Shown here piece by piece: positions 34,837 to 43,628 of a stretch of DNA of 64,000 nucleotides. Each line of letters begins with the position of its first letter. Position 1 is the stretch's first letter. The position numbers were made by a program, and so were the translations under genes. Source of the DNA: Bacillus sp. CGMCC 1.16541 (lineage in GTDB: Bacteria > Bacillota > Bacilli > Bacillales > Bacillaceae_H); contig NZ_QFRU01000012.1 in assembly GCF_003184905.1 (NCBI RefSeq), positions 1 to 64,000 on the forward strand. Reading direction: 5' to 3'. Below the pieces are notes generated by a model that was not told where the DNA came from, ran no database searches, and was given only the letters and a program-made list of their open reading frames with translations.

Positions 34837-37791
34837 TTGAGGGGAAGAGAATTACTTTCGGTGGAACAACGGAATGAGTTATTACGACTGGTATTCACAA
34901 CTGAAGAAGAACTAGCAATGTATTATACGCTTTCCGAATATGATATTGAAGTCATTAATCGCCATCGTAGGGATCATAATCGATTAGGTTTTGCTATTCA
35001 GTTATGCATTTTAAGGCAACCAGGATGTTCATTAGTTGATTTACCAGAAAAAGTTCCAGAAGAACTTGTACGATTTGTTGCAAAACAAATTGGAGTAGAC
35101 CCTACTGTTTTTAATCTGTATGCCAAACGTGATCCGACCCGTCGTGAACATTTAGAAGAAATACGAAAAGAGTATGGCTATCGCAGCTTTCAGTTAAATG
35201 ACTATCGGGAAATTTCCTACACTTTATTGCAACATGCTTTAGAAAATGGTAATACCCTGTATTTAGTTCAAAGTACGATTAATCTTCTACGTAAAAGAAA
35301 AATTATTCTACCTGCTCTTTCAACCATAGAACGTCTAGTATGGGAAACCCGTAAACGGGCAGAGAAAAAAATATTTATGTTACTAACAAAGTCTTTATGT
35401 GACTGGCAAAAAAGAAGATTAGACGAACTAATTGCTTCATCAAAACATAATAAAAAAACACTCCTTGCATGGCTTAAAGAGATTCCAGGACAATCATCAC
35501 CAGATGCATTTTTAAAAGTAATAAAGCGATTGGAATACGTCCGGGATTTAAATTTATCCATTAATATAACAGACATACATCCCAATCGCCTTCTTCAATT
35601 GGCCAGGATTGGTTCACGATATGATGCCTATTCATTTCGTAGTTTCAAAGATAGTAATAAAAGATATGCTATATTAGTAGCCTTCCTTTTAACACTTAGT
35701 CAGGATTTAATCGATCAAGCTATTGAAATTCACGATCGACAAATGTTGATCCTACAATCTAAAGGTCGAAAACAACAGGAAGAAATTCAAAAACAGAACG
35801 GAAAATTAATTAATGAAAAAGTAGTTCAGTTTGCAGACATCGGATCTGCTTTAATAAAGGCAAAAGAAGATGGGCTGAATCCATTTGAAATAATAGAAAA
35901 TGTTATGCCTTGGGAAAAGATTGTGGAATCTGTAGAAGAAGCCAAGCGCTTAGCCCGTCCTATGAATTATGACTATCTGGACCTTTTAAGTACTAGGTTT
36001 TCTTATCTTAGAAAATATACACCTATACTACTTAAAGTTTTAGAATTTCGTTCATCAAAGGGCTCTCAGCCTTTACTACAAGCTTTAAATACAATTAATG
36101 AAATGAATGAAACAGGGAAACGCAAAGTACCTGATGGCGCCCCTTTAGATTTTGTTCCAAAACGCTGGGAAAAGCATGTTTATGATGAAGATGGAAGTAT
36201 AAATAGGAAGTATTATGAGTTAGCTGCGTTAAATGAGTTGAAAAATCATATCCGTTCAGGGGACGTTTGGGTAGTGGGAAGCCGATTACATAAGGATTTC
36301 GAGGAGTATCTAGTTCCTAAAGAAGAATGGAATAAAGCCCGTATCGAGGGAAATAGATTAGCTGTTAGCGTATCGGCTACAGATTATATTAGTGAACGAA
36401 CTTCAGCCCTACATAAACGCCTTCATTGGATTACGAATAACCTTGATTCTTTAGAAGGTGTGAACCTTGAAAAATCTAGAATTCAATTGGAACGATTAGA
36501 TAAAAGTACTCCAGAAGAAGCCCGAACCTTTAGTTTATCTCTTTACAATTTATTACCCCGTATTAAACTTACAGATTTATTAATTGAAGTCGCTAATTGG
36601 ACAGGCTTTGATAATCAATTTATTCATGCTTCAACAAACAGGCCGCCAAAAGGAGAAGAAAAAGCTGTAATTATGGCAACTCTAATGGCAATGGGAACAA
36701 ATATCGGTCTAACTAAGATGGCTGAAGCAACACCTGATATTTCCTATTCTCAAATGATAAATGCCATGCAGTGGAGACTACATGAAGACGCTTTAACTCG
36801 AGCACAGGCAACGCTTGTTAATTTTCAGCATCGGCTAAGTTTAGCATCTTACTGGGGAGATGGAACAACTTCTTCTTCCGATGGGATGAGGGTACCGATC
36901 GGTGTTTCTTCTTTGCATGCCGATTCCAATCCACATTATGGAACCGGTAAAGGAGCTACCATCTACCGTTTTACGAGTGATCAATTTTCATCATTCTACA
37001 CAAAAGTGATTAATACGAATGCTAGAGATGCAGTACATGTGATTGATGGCTTGCTTCATCACGAATCGGATCTTTGTATTGAAGAACATTACACTGATAC
37101 AGCTGGATATACCGATCAAGTCTTTGGATTAAGTCATATACTTGGGTTTCGTTTTGCACCCCGATTGCGTGATTTAGCAGATTCAAAGCTTTATTTCATC
37201 GGTCAATCAAATGATTTTCCAAGATTAGAAGGTATTTTACGAGGAAAAATTAATACAAAAATCATTCAAGAAAATTACGATGATGTTTTAAGGTTAGCTC
37301 ATTCGATTAGGGAAGGAAAAGTATCTGGTTCACTTATTATGGGGAAATTAGGCTCATATGCACGTCAGAATAAGGTAGCTACTGCACTTCGCGAAATGGG
37401 GAGAATTGAAAAAACCATTTTTATTCTTGATTACATTTCAAATGAAGCATTGCGCAGGAGAATTCAACGGGGGTTAAACAAAGGTGAATCTATGAATAGT
37501 TTAGCCAGGGCGTTGTTCTTTGGAAAACGAGGAGAATTACGGGAACGCGGACTTCGTGATCAGCTTCAACGTGCTAGTGCTTTAAATATTTTGATTAATG
37601 CTATTAGTGTATGGAACACGGTTTATCTTACAGAAGCAACAAAAATATTAAAAGAAAAAGGGATACTTCAGGAGAATTTGTTGCAGCACATTTCCCCATT
37701 AGGATGGGAGCATATTAATTTTCTTGGTGAATATAAGTTTGATTTAAATCGGATTTCAACCATAGACTCCTTACGCCCTCTGAATCAATAA
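34837..37791 (+). CDS. tnpA: Tn3-family transposase
   Basis: 984 residues from TTG 34837, which has GGTGGGAG five bases upstream; GTG 34825 is the longer option. N-terminal DUF4158 region (LSVEQRNELLRLVFTTEEELAMYYTL) is followed by the large DDE_Tnp_Tn3 domain. The catalytic residues are placed in SYWGDGTTSSSDGMR, DGLLHHESDL/HYTDTAGYTDQ and the C-terminal ERGLRDQLQRAS. Full length and intact. It binds the 37-bp ends and drives replicative transposition. The stop is followed by the right subterminal hairpin. Confidence 0.95.
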   Translation: MRGRELLSVEQRNELLRLVFTTEEELAMYYTLSEYDIEVINRHRRDHNRLGFAIQLCILRQPGCSLVDLPEKVPEELVRFVAKQIGVDPTVFNLYAKRDPTRREHLEEIRKEYGYRSFQLNDYREISYTLLQHALENGNTLYLVQSTINLLRKRKIILPALSTIERLVWETRKRAEKKIFMLLTKSLCDWQKRRLDELIASSKHNKKTLLAWLKEIPGQSSPDAFLKVIKRLEYVRDLNLSINITDIHPNRLLQLARIGSRYDAYSFRSFKDSNKRYAILVAFLLTLSQDLIDQAIEIHDRQMLILQSKGRKQQEEIQKQNGKLINEKVVQFADIGSALIKAKEDGLNPFEIIENVMPWEKIVESVEEAKRLARPMNYDYLDLLSTRFSYLRKYTPILLKVLEFRSSKGSQPLLQALNTINEMNETGKRKVPDGAPLDFVPKRWEKHVYDEDGSINRKYYELAALNELKNHIRSGDVWVVGSRLHKDFEEYLVPKEEWNKARIEGNRLAVSVSATDYISERTSALHKRLHWITNNLDSLEGVNLEKSRIQLERLDKSTPEEARTFSLSLYNLLPRIKLTDLLIEVANWTGFDNQFIHASTNRPPKGEEKAVIMATLMAMGTNIGLTKMAEATPDISYSQMINAMQWRLHEDALTRAQATLVNFQHRLSLASYWGDGTTSSSDGMRVPIGVSSLHADSNPHYGTGKGATIYRFTSDQFSSFYTKVINTNARDAVHVIDGLLHHESDLCIEEHYTDTAGYTDQVFGLSHILGFRFAPRLRDLADSKLYFIGQSNDFPRLEGILRGKINTKIIQENYDDVLRLAHSIREGKVSGSLIMGKLGSYARQNKVATALREMGRIEKTIFILDYISNEALRRRIQRGLNKGESMNSLARALFFGKRGELRERGLRDQLQRASALNILINAISVWNTVYLTEATKILKEKGILQENLLQHISPLGWEHINFLGEYKFDLNRISTIDSLRPLNQ

Positions 37792-37799
37792 ATAAATGA

Positions 37800-37840
37800 A
37801 GTCGGTATTCCTTAGTGTACAGAATATCGGCTATTTTTAT
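37800..37840 (+). terminator. tnpA terminator / right subterminal hairpin
   Basis: Stem AGTCGGTATTC / GAATATCGGCT followed by T5. The inner part, inverted, matches the left subterminal hairpin at 16287-16313. Confidence 0.65.
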
Positions 37841-37955
37841 GTTGAAATGGTCTTAGCGTACAAAATTCGCATTTTTGGCTCTGAACCCCTACTCCACATA
37901 ATGCGACCATCAATAATGTAAGAACGGTCATTGATTTCATAAACATGTTCTTCAT
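37812..37955 (-). pseudogene. Secreted-protein gene cut by the transposon (signal peptide fused to Tn end)
   Basis: On the minus strand GAGGAG is followed by ATG 37955 and 22 codons encoding MKNMFMKSMTVLTLLMVALC and two more residues. This is a typical Bacillus signal peptide. At 37889 the frame enters the transposon terminal repeat exactly at a codon boundary and continues 25 codons to a stop at 37812. The original gene body is missing. It was probably the next gene of the leftward conjugation operon. Confidence 0.6.
37853..37889 (-). repeat. Tn3 terminal inverted repeat, right
   Basis: 37 bases; on the minus strand begins GGGGTTCAGAGCC and ends TACGCTAA. Three mismatches to the left repeat. 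Confidence 0.92.
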
Positions 37956-37989
37956 AAAAACTCTCCTCTTTTTTATATTTTTTTAAGAA

Positions 37990-38021
37990 ACAAAAAAGCA
38001 CCTTCCAATTAGAAAGATGCT
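37990..38021 (-). terminator. Leftward terminator/attenuator
   Basis: Stem AGCATCTTTC / GGAAGGTGCT with T-run on the minus strand, 30 bp ahead of the truncated secreted-protein gene's ribosome binding site. Confidence 0.6.
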
Positions 38022-38163
38022 TTCTCGTCACAATCATATATAAATAAAAACCTAGATAATCGACGATTTTGACATGCAGAGAAACGCTCTCTGACGAAAT
38101 TAACTTTTGTTTTGCGTATAACTGCTCATTCGATGCAAATTTCAGCACCTCAAAAAACATATA

Positions 38164-38197
38164 AAAAAGACCACTCATCGAAGAGAGGTCTTTTTGT
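38164..38197. terminator. Bidirectional terminator hairpin
   Basis: AAAAAGACC / GGTCTTTTT around the inner CTC/GAG pairing, about 60 bp downstream of the NUDIX gene; probably the operon end. Confidence 0.65.
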
Positions 38198-38254
38198 ATT
38201 AAAGTACTAGTTTAAAGATGATCTGAACTATTTTTACCTTCTTTATACTGTTCC

Positions 38255-38656
38255 TTAGTTGTAGTAAAATGCATGTCCTTGTAAGAGTTTATTAATTCCT
38301 TCTAAATAATATGGAGCACGTTGTTCTACTTGTTCAATATTGACCCATTCAATTTGAAATATTTCTTCAGGTATTTTAATTTCTTCAGTTCCATCTACAA
38401 TATGTCCTTCGAAAGTAAAGAAGATAGCATGGTGATTCCTTTTTAAAAACTTTCCTTCGTTGATGGCTAGTATTTTACCAGGTTCAATTGTCAGCCCAGT
38501 TTCTTCAAATACTTCCCGAATTACAGCTTCTACTAATGACTCACCAGATTCCACTCTTCCACCTGGAAAAGACCAATGCCCTTCATGGTTATCAACCATT
38601 AAAATCTGATTGTACTTATTTTTAATGAGGGCATAGACTACTTTTACTTCTTCCAT
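38255..38656 (-). CDS. NUDIX hydrolase
   Basis: 133 residues with a complete NUDIX box, starting GGRVESGES and ending REVFEETGL (about residues 33-55), fitting G-x5-E-x7-REUxEExGU. GGAGGA precedes the ATG. These enzymes hydrolyse nucleoside diphosphate derivatives such as oxidised nucleotides or capped RNA. It lies at the end of the conjugation operon. The substrate is unknown. Confidence 0.9.
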   Translation of the reverse strand: MEEVKVVYALIKNKYNQILMVDNHEGHWSFPGGRVESGESLVEAVIREVFEETGLTIEPGKILAINEGKFLKRNHHAIFFTFEGHIVDGTEEIKIPEEIFQIEWVNIEQVEQRAPYYLEGINKLLQGHAFYYN

Positions 38657-38721
38657 TAAATATAAATCCTCCTAAGCGTACGGATGCAATATATACAATC
38701 TCAAACAACTTTATCTTCATT

Positions 38722-39372
38722 TTACATTTTTTGTTCCTTATTAATTTTTTCCGTATGACGACAAGAAGGGAAAGAGGAACAGCCAAAAAAGCGAGTGCCG
38801 TTTCCATCTCGTACGACTAGATCCTGCCCGCACTTTGGACATTTACGAGGTTCTGGTGTGATATTTTCAAAGATTTCTCGTGCCTTGAAAACAGGATTGA
38901 CTTCATTAATAAACTTTTGAAGATCCGCACGATCTACTAAGGTCACATCACATGCAGCTGCAAGCTCTTTTGCTTGTTTCGTGAAATAACTATTGGTCAC
39001 AACCCACGCTTGATTCGCTGTATAATAAGCTTTTGCTCCATAAACTTCTTGGACAGCTGAAAGACTCACCCGATTTTTAGCACTATACCGTTTAGCTTGA
39101 ATCACAATCCTGTCCTTGCCTTTCATCACTAGATCAGCCCCAAAATCACCTGATTTTGGTGTTATCTGTGGTTTGTATCCTAGTTGTTGAAAAAGTGCTC
39201 GCAAATATACCTCAAATTGATACCCATCCATCTTATCAATATAAGGCATACCAGATTGAGCTAACTCTTTCATGTACCTCCGTTCACGAATGACACGGTA
39301 AGCAAATTGAGAAAGCTTAAATAAAATGATAATAAGAAAAAGATAAAACACGCTTTGAAACACTTTATCCAT
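38722..39372 (-). CDS. Membrane-anchored Mrr-like nuclease with topoisomerase-type zinc finger
   Basis: 216 residues: an N-terminal membrane segment (VFQSVFYLFLIIILFKL), then an Mrr_cat restriction-endonuclease fold (about 48-160). Its active site is visible as GDFGADLVMKGKDRIVIQAKR (D...QxK). A C-terminal zf-C4_Topoisom finger follows (KCPKCGQDL...FFGCSSFPSC). It overlaps the Toprim gene by 8 bp. It could act on transfer DNA at the membrane or on incoming DNA; the role is inferred. Confidence 0.82.
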   Translation of the reverse strand: MDKVFQSVFYLFLIIILFKLSQFAYRVIRERRYMKELAQSGMPYIDKMDGYQFEVYLRALFQQLGYKPQITPKSGDFGADLVMKGKDRIVIQAKRYSAKNRVSLSAVQEVYGAKAYYTANQAWVVTNSYFTKQAKELAAACDVTLVDRADLQKFINEVNPVFKAREIFENITPEPRKCPKCGQDLVVRDGNGTRFFGCSSFPSCRHTEKINKEQKM

Positions 39373-40354
39373 TCATTGAAAGCTCCTGTTCTGTTTGTTT
39401 ATTCCGGAGACGTGATGCTACAGGTTGAATGTTTTTTCCATTCTTCTTTAACTCGTCGTTCCAATCTTTGGCTCCCTTTGGAATATCTGCTCTTATTAAA
39501 TCAGCATTAACGATTTGGTTCATTTTGTAAATAAATTCTTTTCCCCCTTGGTCATTATCGACAGCTAACACCATTTCTTGAATGCTTAAGCCTTCTCTTC
39601 GAGCTTCGATATAAGATTGAGCAACAGTTTTAGGTTTTAAGCCATTCATACTAATAAGGCGTGTATTCTGCAATTGATTTTCCTGTATACTCCAATAAGA
39701 AAGTAGATCAATTGGGCTTTCAAAGAAATGAATCTTGTTTGGGCGACCAACATCAACTGAAAAGCCTGTATGTGGGTTATCGTTCGGTAAGACTTGTTTA
39801 AAAGAACCTCGTTTATTTTTTATCGAAGCTGTTCCTTGTCGATCTGCCCCAATCACCTTTCCCTTACCTCCATGTTCTCGCCATTTAAACACGACATTGT
39901 TCCGTTTGTCCTGGGCGATTAAATCTTTTTGAAGGAGCCAGTCAACTAATCGAGGATCTATTTTACGTTCTTTTATGAGATAGTCTTTTACTTTGCTTTG
40001 ATCCTTCACTTCTAACTCTTTTGGATAGCGAAAAGGCTCGTTGGATTTGGAATTAGTCTGCTGTTCATGAGAATGAGAAAGCTCTTTATAATCGCCTTTA
40101 TTGATATCTAATACAGCTTGTGGGAATGACATCCCATAATACATTTGAGCGAAACTGATTGCCCCGTATCCTGTTTCATTGCGGCTATTCCAAGCGTACA
40201 TATTTCCTTTGATGAGTAAGCTATCATGTTCCGTATGACGATAATACTTTCCTTCTTTCACAAAGGTTTCACCTTTGGCCTCCAGATACGACAACAAATC
40301 AATATCTCTCGCTTTCATAACCTCCTCCTCCTTGACATGTTTTCGTTCTCCCAC
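39365..40354 (-). CDS. DUF3991/Toprim primase-like protein
   Basis: 329 residues. The N-terminal DUF3991-like zinc-less domain (DLLSYLEAKGETFVKEGKYYR...YGAISFAQMYYG) is followed by a Toprim domain with the DxD motif VLAVDNDQGGKEF (about 265). The C-terminus has KDWNDELKKNGK. Such proteins occur next to relaxases and are thought to prime the transferred strand. GTG 40354 has AAAGGAGGG six bases upstream; ATG 40318, also behind an SD, is the alternative start. Confidence 0.82.
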   Translation of the reverse strand: MGERKHVKEEEVMKARDIDLLSYLEAKGETFVKEGKYYRHTEHDSLLIKGNMYAWNSRNETGYGAISFAQMYYGMSFPQAVLDINKGDYKELSHSHEQQTNSKSNEPFRYPKELEVKDQSKVKDYLIKERKIDPRLVDWLLQKDLIAQDKRNNVVFKWREHGGKGKVIGADRQGTASIKNKRGSFKQVLPNDNPHTGFSVDVGRPNKIHFFESPIDLLSYWSIQENQLQNTRLISMNGLKPKTVAQSYIEARREGLSIQEMVLAVDNDQGGKEFIYKMNQIVNADLIRADIPKGAKDWNDELKKNGKNIQPVASRLRNKQTEQELSMNG

Positions 40355-40432
40355 CTAAATCCCTCCTTTACTCCACGATATGAAAAAAGAGAGCTTTTCA
40401 GCCCTCCCATTCTGTCTAAACTTTTGCTTTTT

Positions 40433-41464
40433 TTAACGTTCCATTTCTTGTGTCTGGTCCCGTTTTTTTGAGGAAAATGCTCCACTGTTCCGTGCAAAAA
40501 ACTTTGTAAATCCATTCTGTGATTTCTCTTCTTTTTTCTGCTTGTCATGATCCTTTTTCTCTGTATCCAAAGCCTTTTCAAGCTTGGTTAATTTCTCACG
40601 TTGAGAATCAGTCAAATTCAGCTCTTTTAATTCCTGTAACACCTCTTTTTTTAGCTTGTACACCTTATCAAAGGAATGCTTTTGTTCAAACTCCTTCATT
40701 TTGGCCAAACGCTGCTCTTTCTCTTGAGGTGTTTCTTGCTTAAGCTGCTTTTCGACAGGAGCTTTTTCTGCTTCAGCTTCCTTTTTCTCTTCTTTAGAAG
40801 AATCCTTTTCATCTGATATGCCTAATTGAGCTAACAAGCTTTGTTTAAACAGCTGCTTATACTGTGTTTCTTCACTAGGCTGCTGCAAAGCTTCTAATAC
40901 TTCTTGTTTGTAACCTTCTTGATATCGGTCCTTCTCTTGTGCCTGTTTTCGTGCTTGAAACTGATGAGAAAGCTCGTTCTCCATGCCTTTCAATTGGTCA
41001 GGGGTGAACGTATTTTCCTTTAAAGCACTTGATTTCAACATGACATAATCGTTTTCTGCGTTCACACGGGCTAACATACTATCAATATCTTGAGGCTTTT
41101 CTTTTTCATAAGCCTGTAAAAACGTAATATAGCTTGTTTTGAGCTGTGTTTCTCGATCTTTCTCTAAAACAGGATTCACATCATGACTCTTCAAAAAATC
41201 AAGTGTTGCTTCACTTTCATAGGCTTGTTTTTGTCCTCTTTCATCAGTGGAAACAAGCAAAACCTGCGGTTTTTCCTCCCCTATAGCTGATTGTGTTAAG
41301 TAAACAGCACCAGAAGGTATGTCTTGCAGCTGTTCCCCACTGATGTTTGCCCAACCTGCCTCGATTTTTTCATTTTGTGGATGTTTCATGTACTTCTTTA
41401 ATTCACGTTTATCTGCAATAAGGGTGTTGAATTGATCATTTGAAAGAGATGTCACTTTTTTCAT
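40433..41464 (-). CDS. Unknown conjugation-operon protein, charged coiled coil
   Basis: 343 residues. The first ~110 form a mixed globular part (EAGWANISGEQLQDIPSGAVYL). The remainder is Lys/Glu/Gln-rich coiled coil. At about 125-165 it carries a module (DIDSMLARVNAENDYVMLKS) that is also found near the C-terminus of the ArdC-like protein next door. GGAGGAATC precedes the ATG. No known family; probably cytoplasmic accessory DNA-processing. Confidence 0.65.
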   Translation of the reverse strand: MKKVTSLSNDQFNTLIADKRELKKYMKHPQNEKIEAGWANISGEQLQDIPSGAVYLTQSAIGEEKPQVLLVSTDERGQKQAYESEATLDFLKSHDVNPVLEKDRETQLKTSYITFLQAYEKEKPQDIDSMLARVNAENDYVMLKSSALKENTFTPDQLKGMENELSHQFQARKQAQEKDRYQEGYKQEVLEALQQPSEETQYKQLFKQSLLAQLGISDEKDSSKEEKKEAEAEKAPVEKQLKQETPQEKEQRLAKMKEFEQKHSFDKVYKLKKEVLQELKELNLTDSQREKLTKLEKALDTEKKDHDKQKKEEKSQNGFTKFFARNSGAFSSKKRDQTQEMER

Positions 41465-41522
41465 TGTCGATTCCTCCGTTTAATTCATATTTGGGCATAA
41501 AAAAAAGAGCTTTTACGCTCCC

Positions 41523-42875
41523 TTACCTTTCGAGTTCCTGATCTTCTTTTTTCTTTTTGGTGGTGCCTGTACGTTTTTGGAGTTGCATGTGGTTACCCAC
41601 TTCCATACGGTCTTGAAAAGTAAGAGATTTCTCTTGAACTTGACCATTGATGATCCCCTTCTCATTTTTAGTGATGTTCGAATCGATCTGATGCTCAAGT
41701 TTCACGACTTCCTCCTTTGTCATCCAGCCATTTTTGATCGCTTGTGTTTTGGTTGAATAATATTTCTCTTCAGCCGTGACACGATTTAAAATGCTATCTA
41801 CATTTTGTGCCGATTCCTGTTGCTGCTTTTGTTTATAATCTTCATATCCTTCTTTCATTTTCTCTTGTACATTTTCAGAAGAAAGAGGATCTGCTTGCTG
41901 CTGTTTTTCATCGTTTTTTTCTGGTGACTGATTTTTTTCTCGTTCTTTTACCAACGTTTCTTCTATTGTTTCAATAAAGCCAACGGACGTTTCATGTACT
42001 TCTTTTAAAAGCTTGGTTTTATCTTCAAAGGTCTTTCCTTTCGTCCAGTGTGACAGGTATCCTAGAGAATACTCACTCGTATCAATGCCAAAATAAGAAG
42101 AAACGGTGTAAGCCGTCATTTCTGCCTGAAATTCTTTTTCGGCAGCTGTATAGTTTAGATGTGTCTCCTTTGTATGAAGTTTCGCATGAGCTAATTCATG
42201 TGCCAAAGTTTTTACATTTTGACGTTCAGAGTTGCGAGGATTTAGCGCAACTTCTTTTGTTAACGTGTAAGATACGCCCTTTGCGCTGCCCAGTTCTTCT
42301 TTAGGAGCAATGATGGAAATACCGTTCTTTTCTGCAATAGCTTCCATTCCTTTATAAAGTGCCTTGTAATCCTCTATATTGCCTTCTAACCAACGATTCG
42401 GAAATATCTTAGGTAAATCACTCGCTTTTGCGTTTGTCTGCGACACGTCAAAAACATGACCGACTGAAAAGTACAGTCGGCCTTGAGTGACTTCTTTTTT
42501 CCCCTCTTGAATTAGCTTCTTTTCTTGAGGAGTAGCTTTAGCAATGGACTTTAATTTTCCATTTTCATCTTTGAATTTGGGAACCGTTTTGTTTGGCACA
42601 AGAATTTTAATGCCTTTCTCTCCTTTATTGACAGAGAACCCTTTATCTTTCCAAAACTTAAATGAGCCAACAGCTTGAGCACCAAAAAACTGTTCTTGAA
42701 TAAGAGCCGTGTTCGACATCGAGTATTGATAAAACTTACCCATAAAAGATAAATAGTCTTTTAGTTCTTCGGCAGAATGAAAATGCTGCTCGACCTTCTT
42801 CTCCATCCCATTTGTTAACTCTTCAACCTCTTTACGCTTATCTTCGACGGATTTTTTCGCATAGGTTTTACTCAT
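41523..42875 (-). CDS. ArdC-like / M78 metallopeptidase protein
   Basis: 450 residues. The N-terminal ArdC/LtrC-type ssDNA-binding domain (SFMGKFYQYSMSNTALIQEQ, then GFSVNKGEKGIKILVP) is followed by a zinc metallopeptidase motif KTLAHELAHAKLH (HExxH, about 223). A Gln/Glu-rich linker and the short module VDSILNRVTAEEKY (about 375) complete it. Homologues accompany relaxases. Some ArdC proteins protect entering DNA from restriction. It overlaps the upstream gene by 8 bp. Confidence 0.8.
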   Translation of the reverse strand: MSKTYAKKSVEDKRKEVEELTNGMEKKVEQHFHSAEELKDYLSFMGKFYQYSMSNTALIQEQFFGAQAVGSFKFWKDKGFSVNKGEKGIKILVPNKTVPKFKDENGKLKSIAKATPQEKKLIQEGKKEVTQGRLYFSVGHVFDVSQTNAKASDLPKIFPNRWLEGNIEDYKALYKGMEAIAEKNGISIIAPKEELGSAKGVSYTLTKEVALNPRNSERQNVKTLAHELAHAKLHTKETHLNYTAAEKEFQAEMTAYTVSSYFGIDTSEYSLGYLSHWTKGKTFEDKTKLLKEVHETSVGFIETIEETLVKEREKNQSPEKNDEKQQQADPLSSENVQEKMKEGYEDYKQKQQQESAQNVDSILNRVTAEEKYYSTKTQAIKNGWMTKEEVVKLEHQIDSNITKNEKGIINGQVQEKSLTFQDRMEVGNHMQLQKRTGTTKKKKEDQELER

Positions 42876-43143
42876 CTTTTCCCTCCTCTTCTTGATAGGA
42901 GATCCCCTTAAGCTCTTCTAATTCCTGTTCATACCAAGGCTCCTCTAAATCCACAAAAAGCTTCTGTGTTTTAATATTCATGGGTACCAACATATTTTCT
43001 TGATGCACCACGTATTGATGAAACTCCTTCGCTTCTTCTGGACTTAAATTCACCTCTACTTCTTTGTCTTGATACTGTACAATGGCATGATCCTCTCCTA
43101 CAGCTTTAATGGAAGCTAACACTAAATCCTTGTTAAAAAACAT
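42868..43143 (-). CDS. Unknown small operon protein (91 aa)
   Basis: Start ATG 43143 has GAGGAGG eight bases upstream; longer readings overlap the previous gene. The product begins MFFNKDLVLASIKAVGED and resembles a small beta-rich fold with an acidic C-terminus (YQEEEGKDE). No family recognised. Confidence 0.6.
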   Translation of the reverse strand: MFFNKDLVLASIKAVGEDHAIVQYQDKEVEVNLSPEEAKEFHQYVVHQENMLVPMNIKTQKLFVDLEEPWYEQELEELKGISYQEEEGKDE

Positions 43144-43193
43144 ATCTGATTCCTCCTCTACATGTTTAAAACTACCTTTATATAAATCCATCA

Positions 43194-43628
43194 TTAAGAT
43201 GGTTGTTTCCCTTTGGACTCTTCCCAATCAATCCGTTTTTGACGTTGATTTGCAATACGCTTCTCAACAGCTTCCTTCGCAACCTTTGTGCTATCTAACT
43301 CTTGTAAATCTGTTGTCATTAATCCATCAAAACCATGATGGAAGAAAAGACCGTTCATATATTCAATTAAAATTTGTGTGTTTTTATCAGCACTATTTGC
43401 ACCAAGACGAATCCTTGTTAATTCATCTTTTAAAACCTGATGTAAGTTATTGCTGACCACTTCCGAAATATATTGCAACGACCATTCATTACTTTTAGTT
43501 TTTTTATGCTCCATACAGATCTGAGCAATAGCTTCACCCGTAAATCCGATATTGTTTTCTTTCATATACGCTTGAATATATTGTTTTGTTTCCTCATCCA
43601 GTGATAATTTCATACGTTGTTTATTCAT
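43194..43628 (-). CDS. Unknown relaxase-associated protein, RHH-like N-terminus
   Basis: 144 residues. The start RMKLSLDEETKQYIQAYMKE and GFTGEAIAQICMEHKK could form a ribbon-helix-helix DNA-binding unit. The rest is helical. It directly follows the relaxase gene (stop and start touch). Possibly a relaxosome accessory factor. Confidence 0.55.
   Translation of the reverse strand: MNKQRMKLSLDEETKQYIQAYMKENNIGFTGEAIAQICMEHKKTKSNEWSLQYISEVVSNNLHQVLKDELTRIRLGANSADKNTQILIEYMNGLFFHHGFDGLMTTDLQELDSTKVAKEAVEKRIANQRQKRIDWEESKGKQPS

Larger units (their letters stand above)
16226..37889. mobile_element. 21.7-kb Tn3-family metal-resistance transposon
   Basis: Bounded by 37-bp inverted repeats beginning GGGGT(C/T)CAGAGC and ending TTTTGTACGCTAA (34 of 37 positions identical), with tnpR and tnpA at the right end. 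GGGG ends and the ~38-bp repeat length are Tn3-family hallmarks. Cargo: CoA-ligase-like, methyltransferase, ArsR/CadC regulator, resA-ccdA-resB-resC, cadD, lspA, metal-binding small proteins, ZIP transporter, lpd, cadC-cadA and a CYP152 P450. The left five flanking bases are TATAT and the right five TACTC, so no target duplication remains. Confidence 0.92.

Noticed and set aside
37837-38178. Leftward 113-aa frame across the right transposon end
   Set aside because: It crosses two terminator hairpins and the terminal repeat; a different frame with a ribosome binding site and signal peptide explains the flank better.
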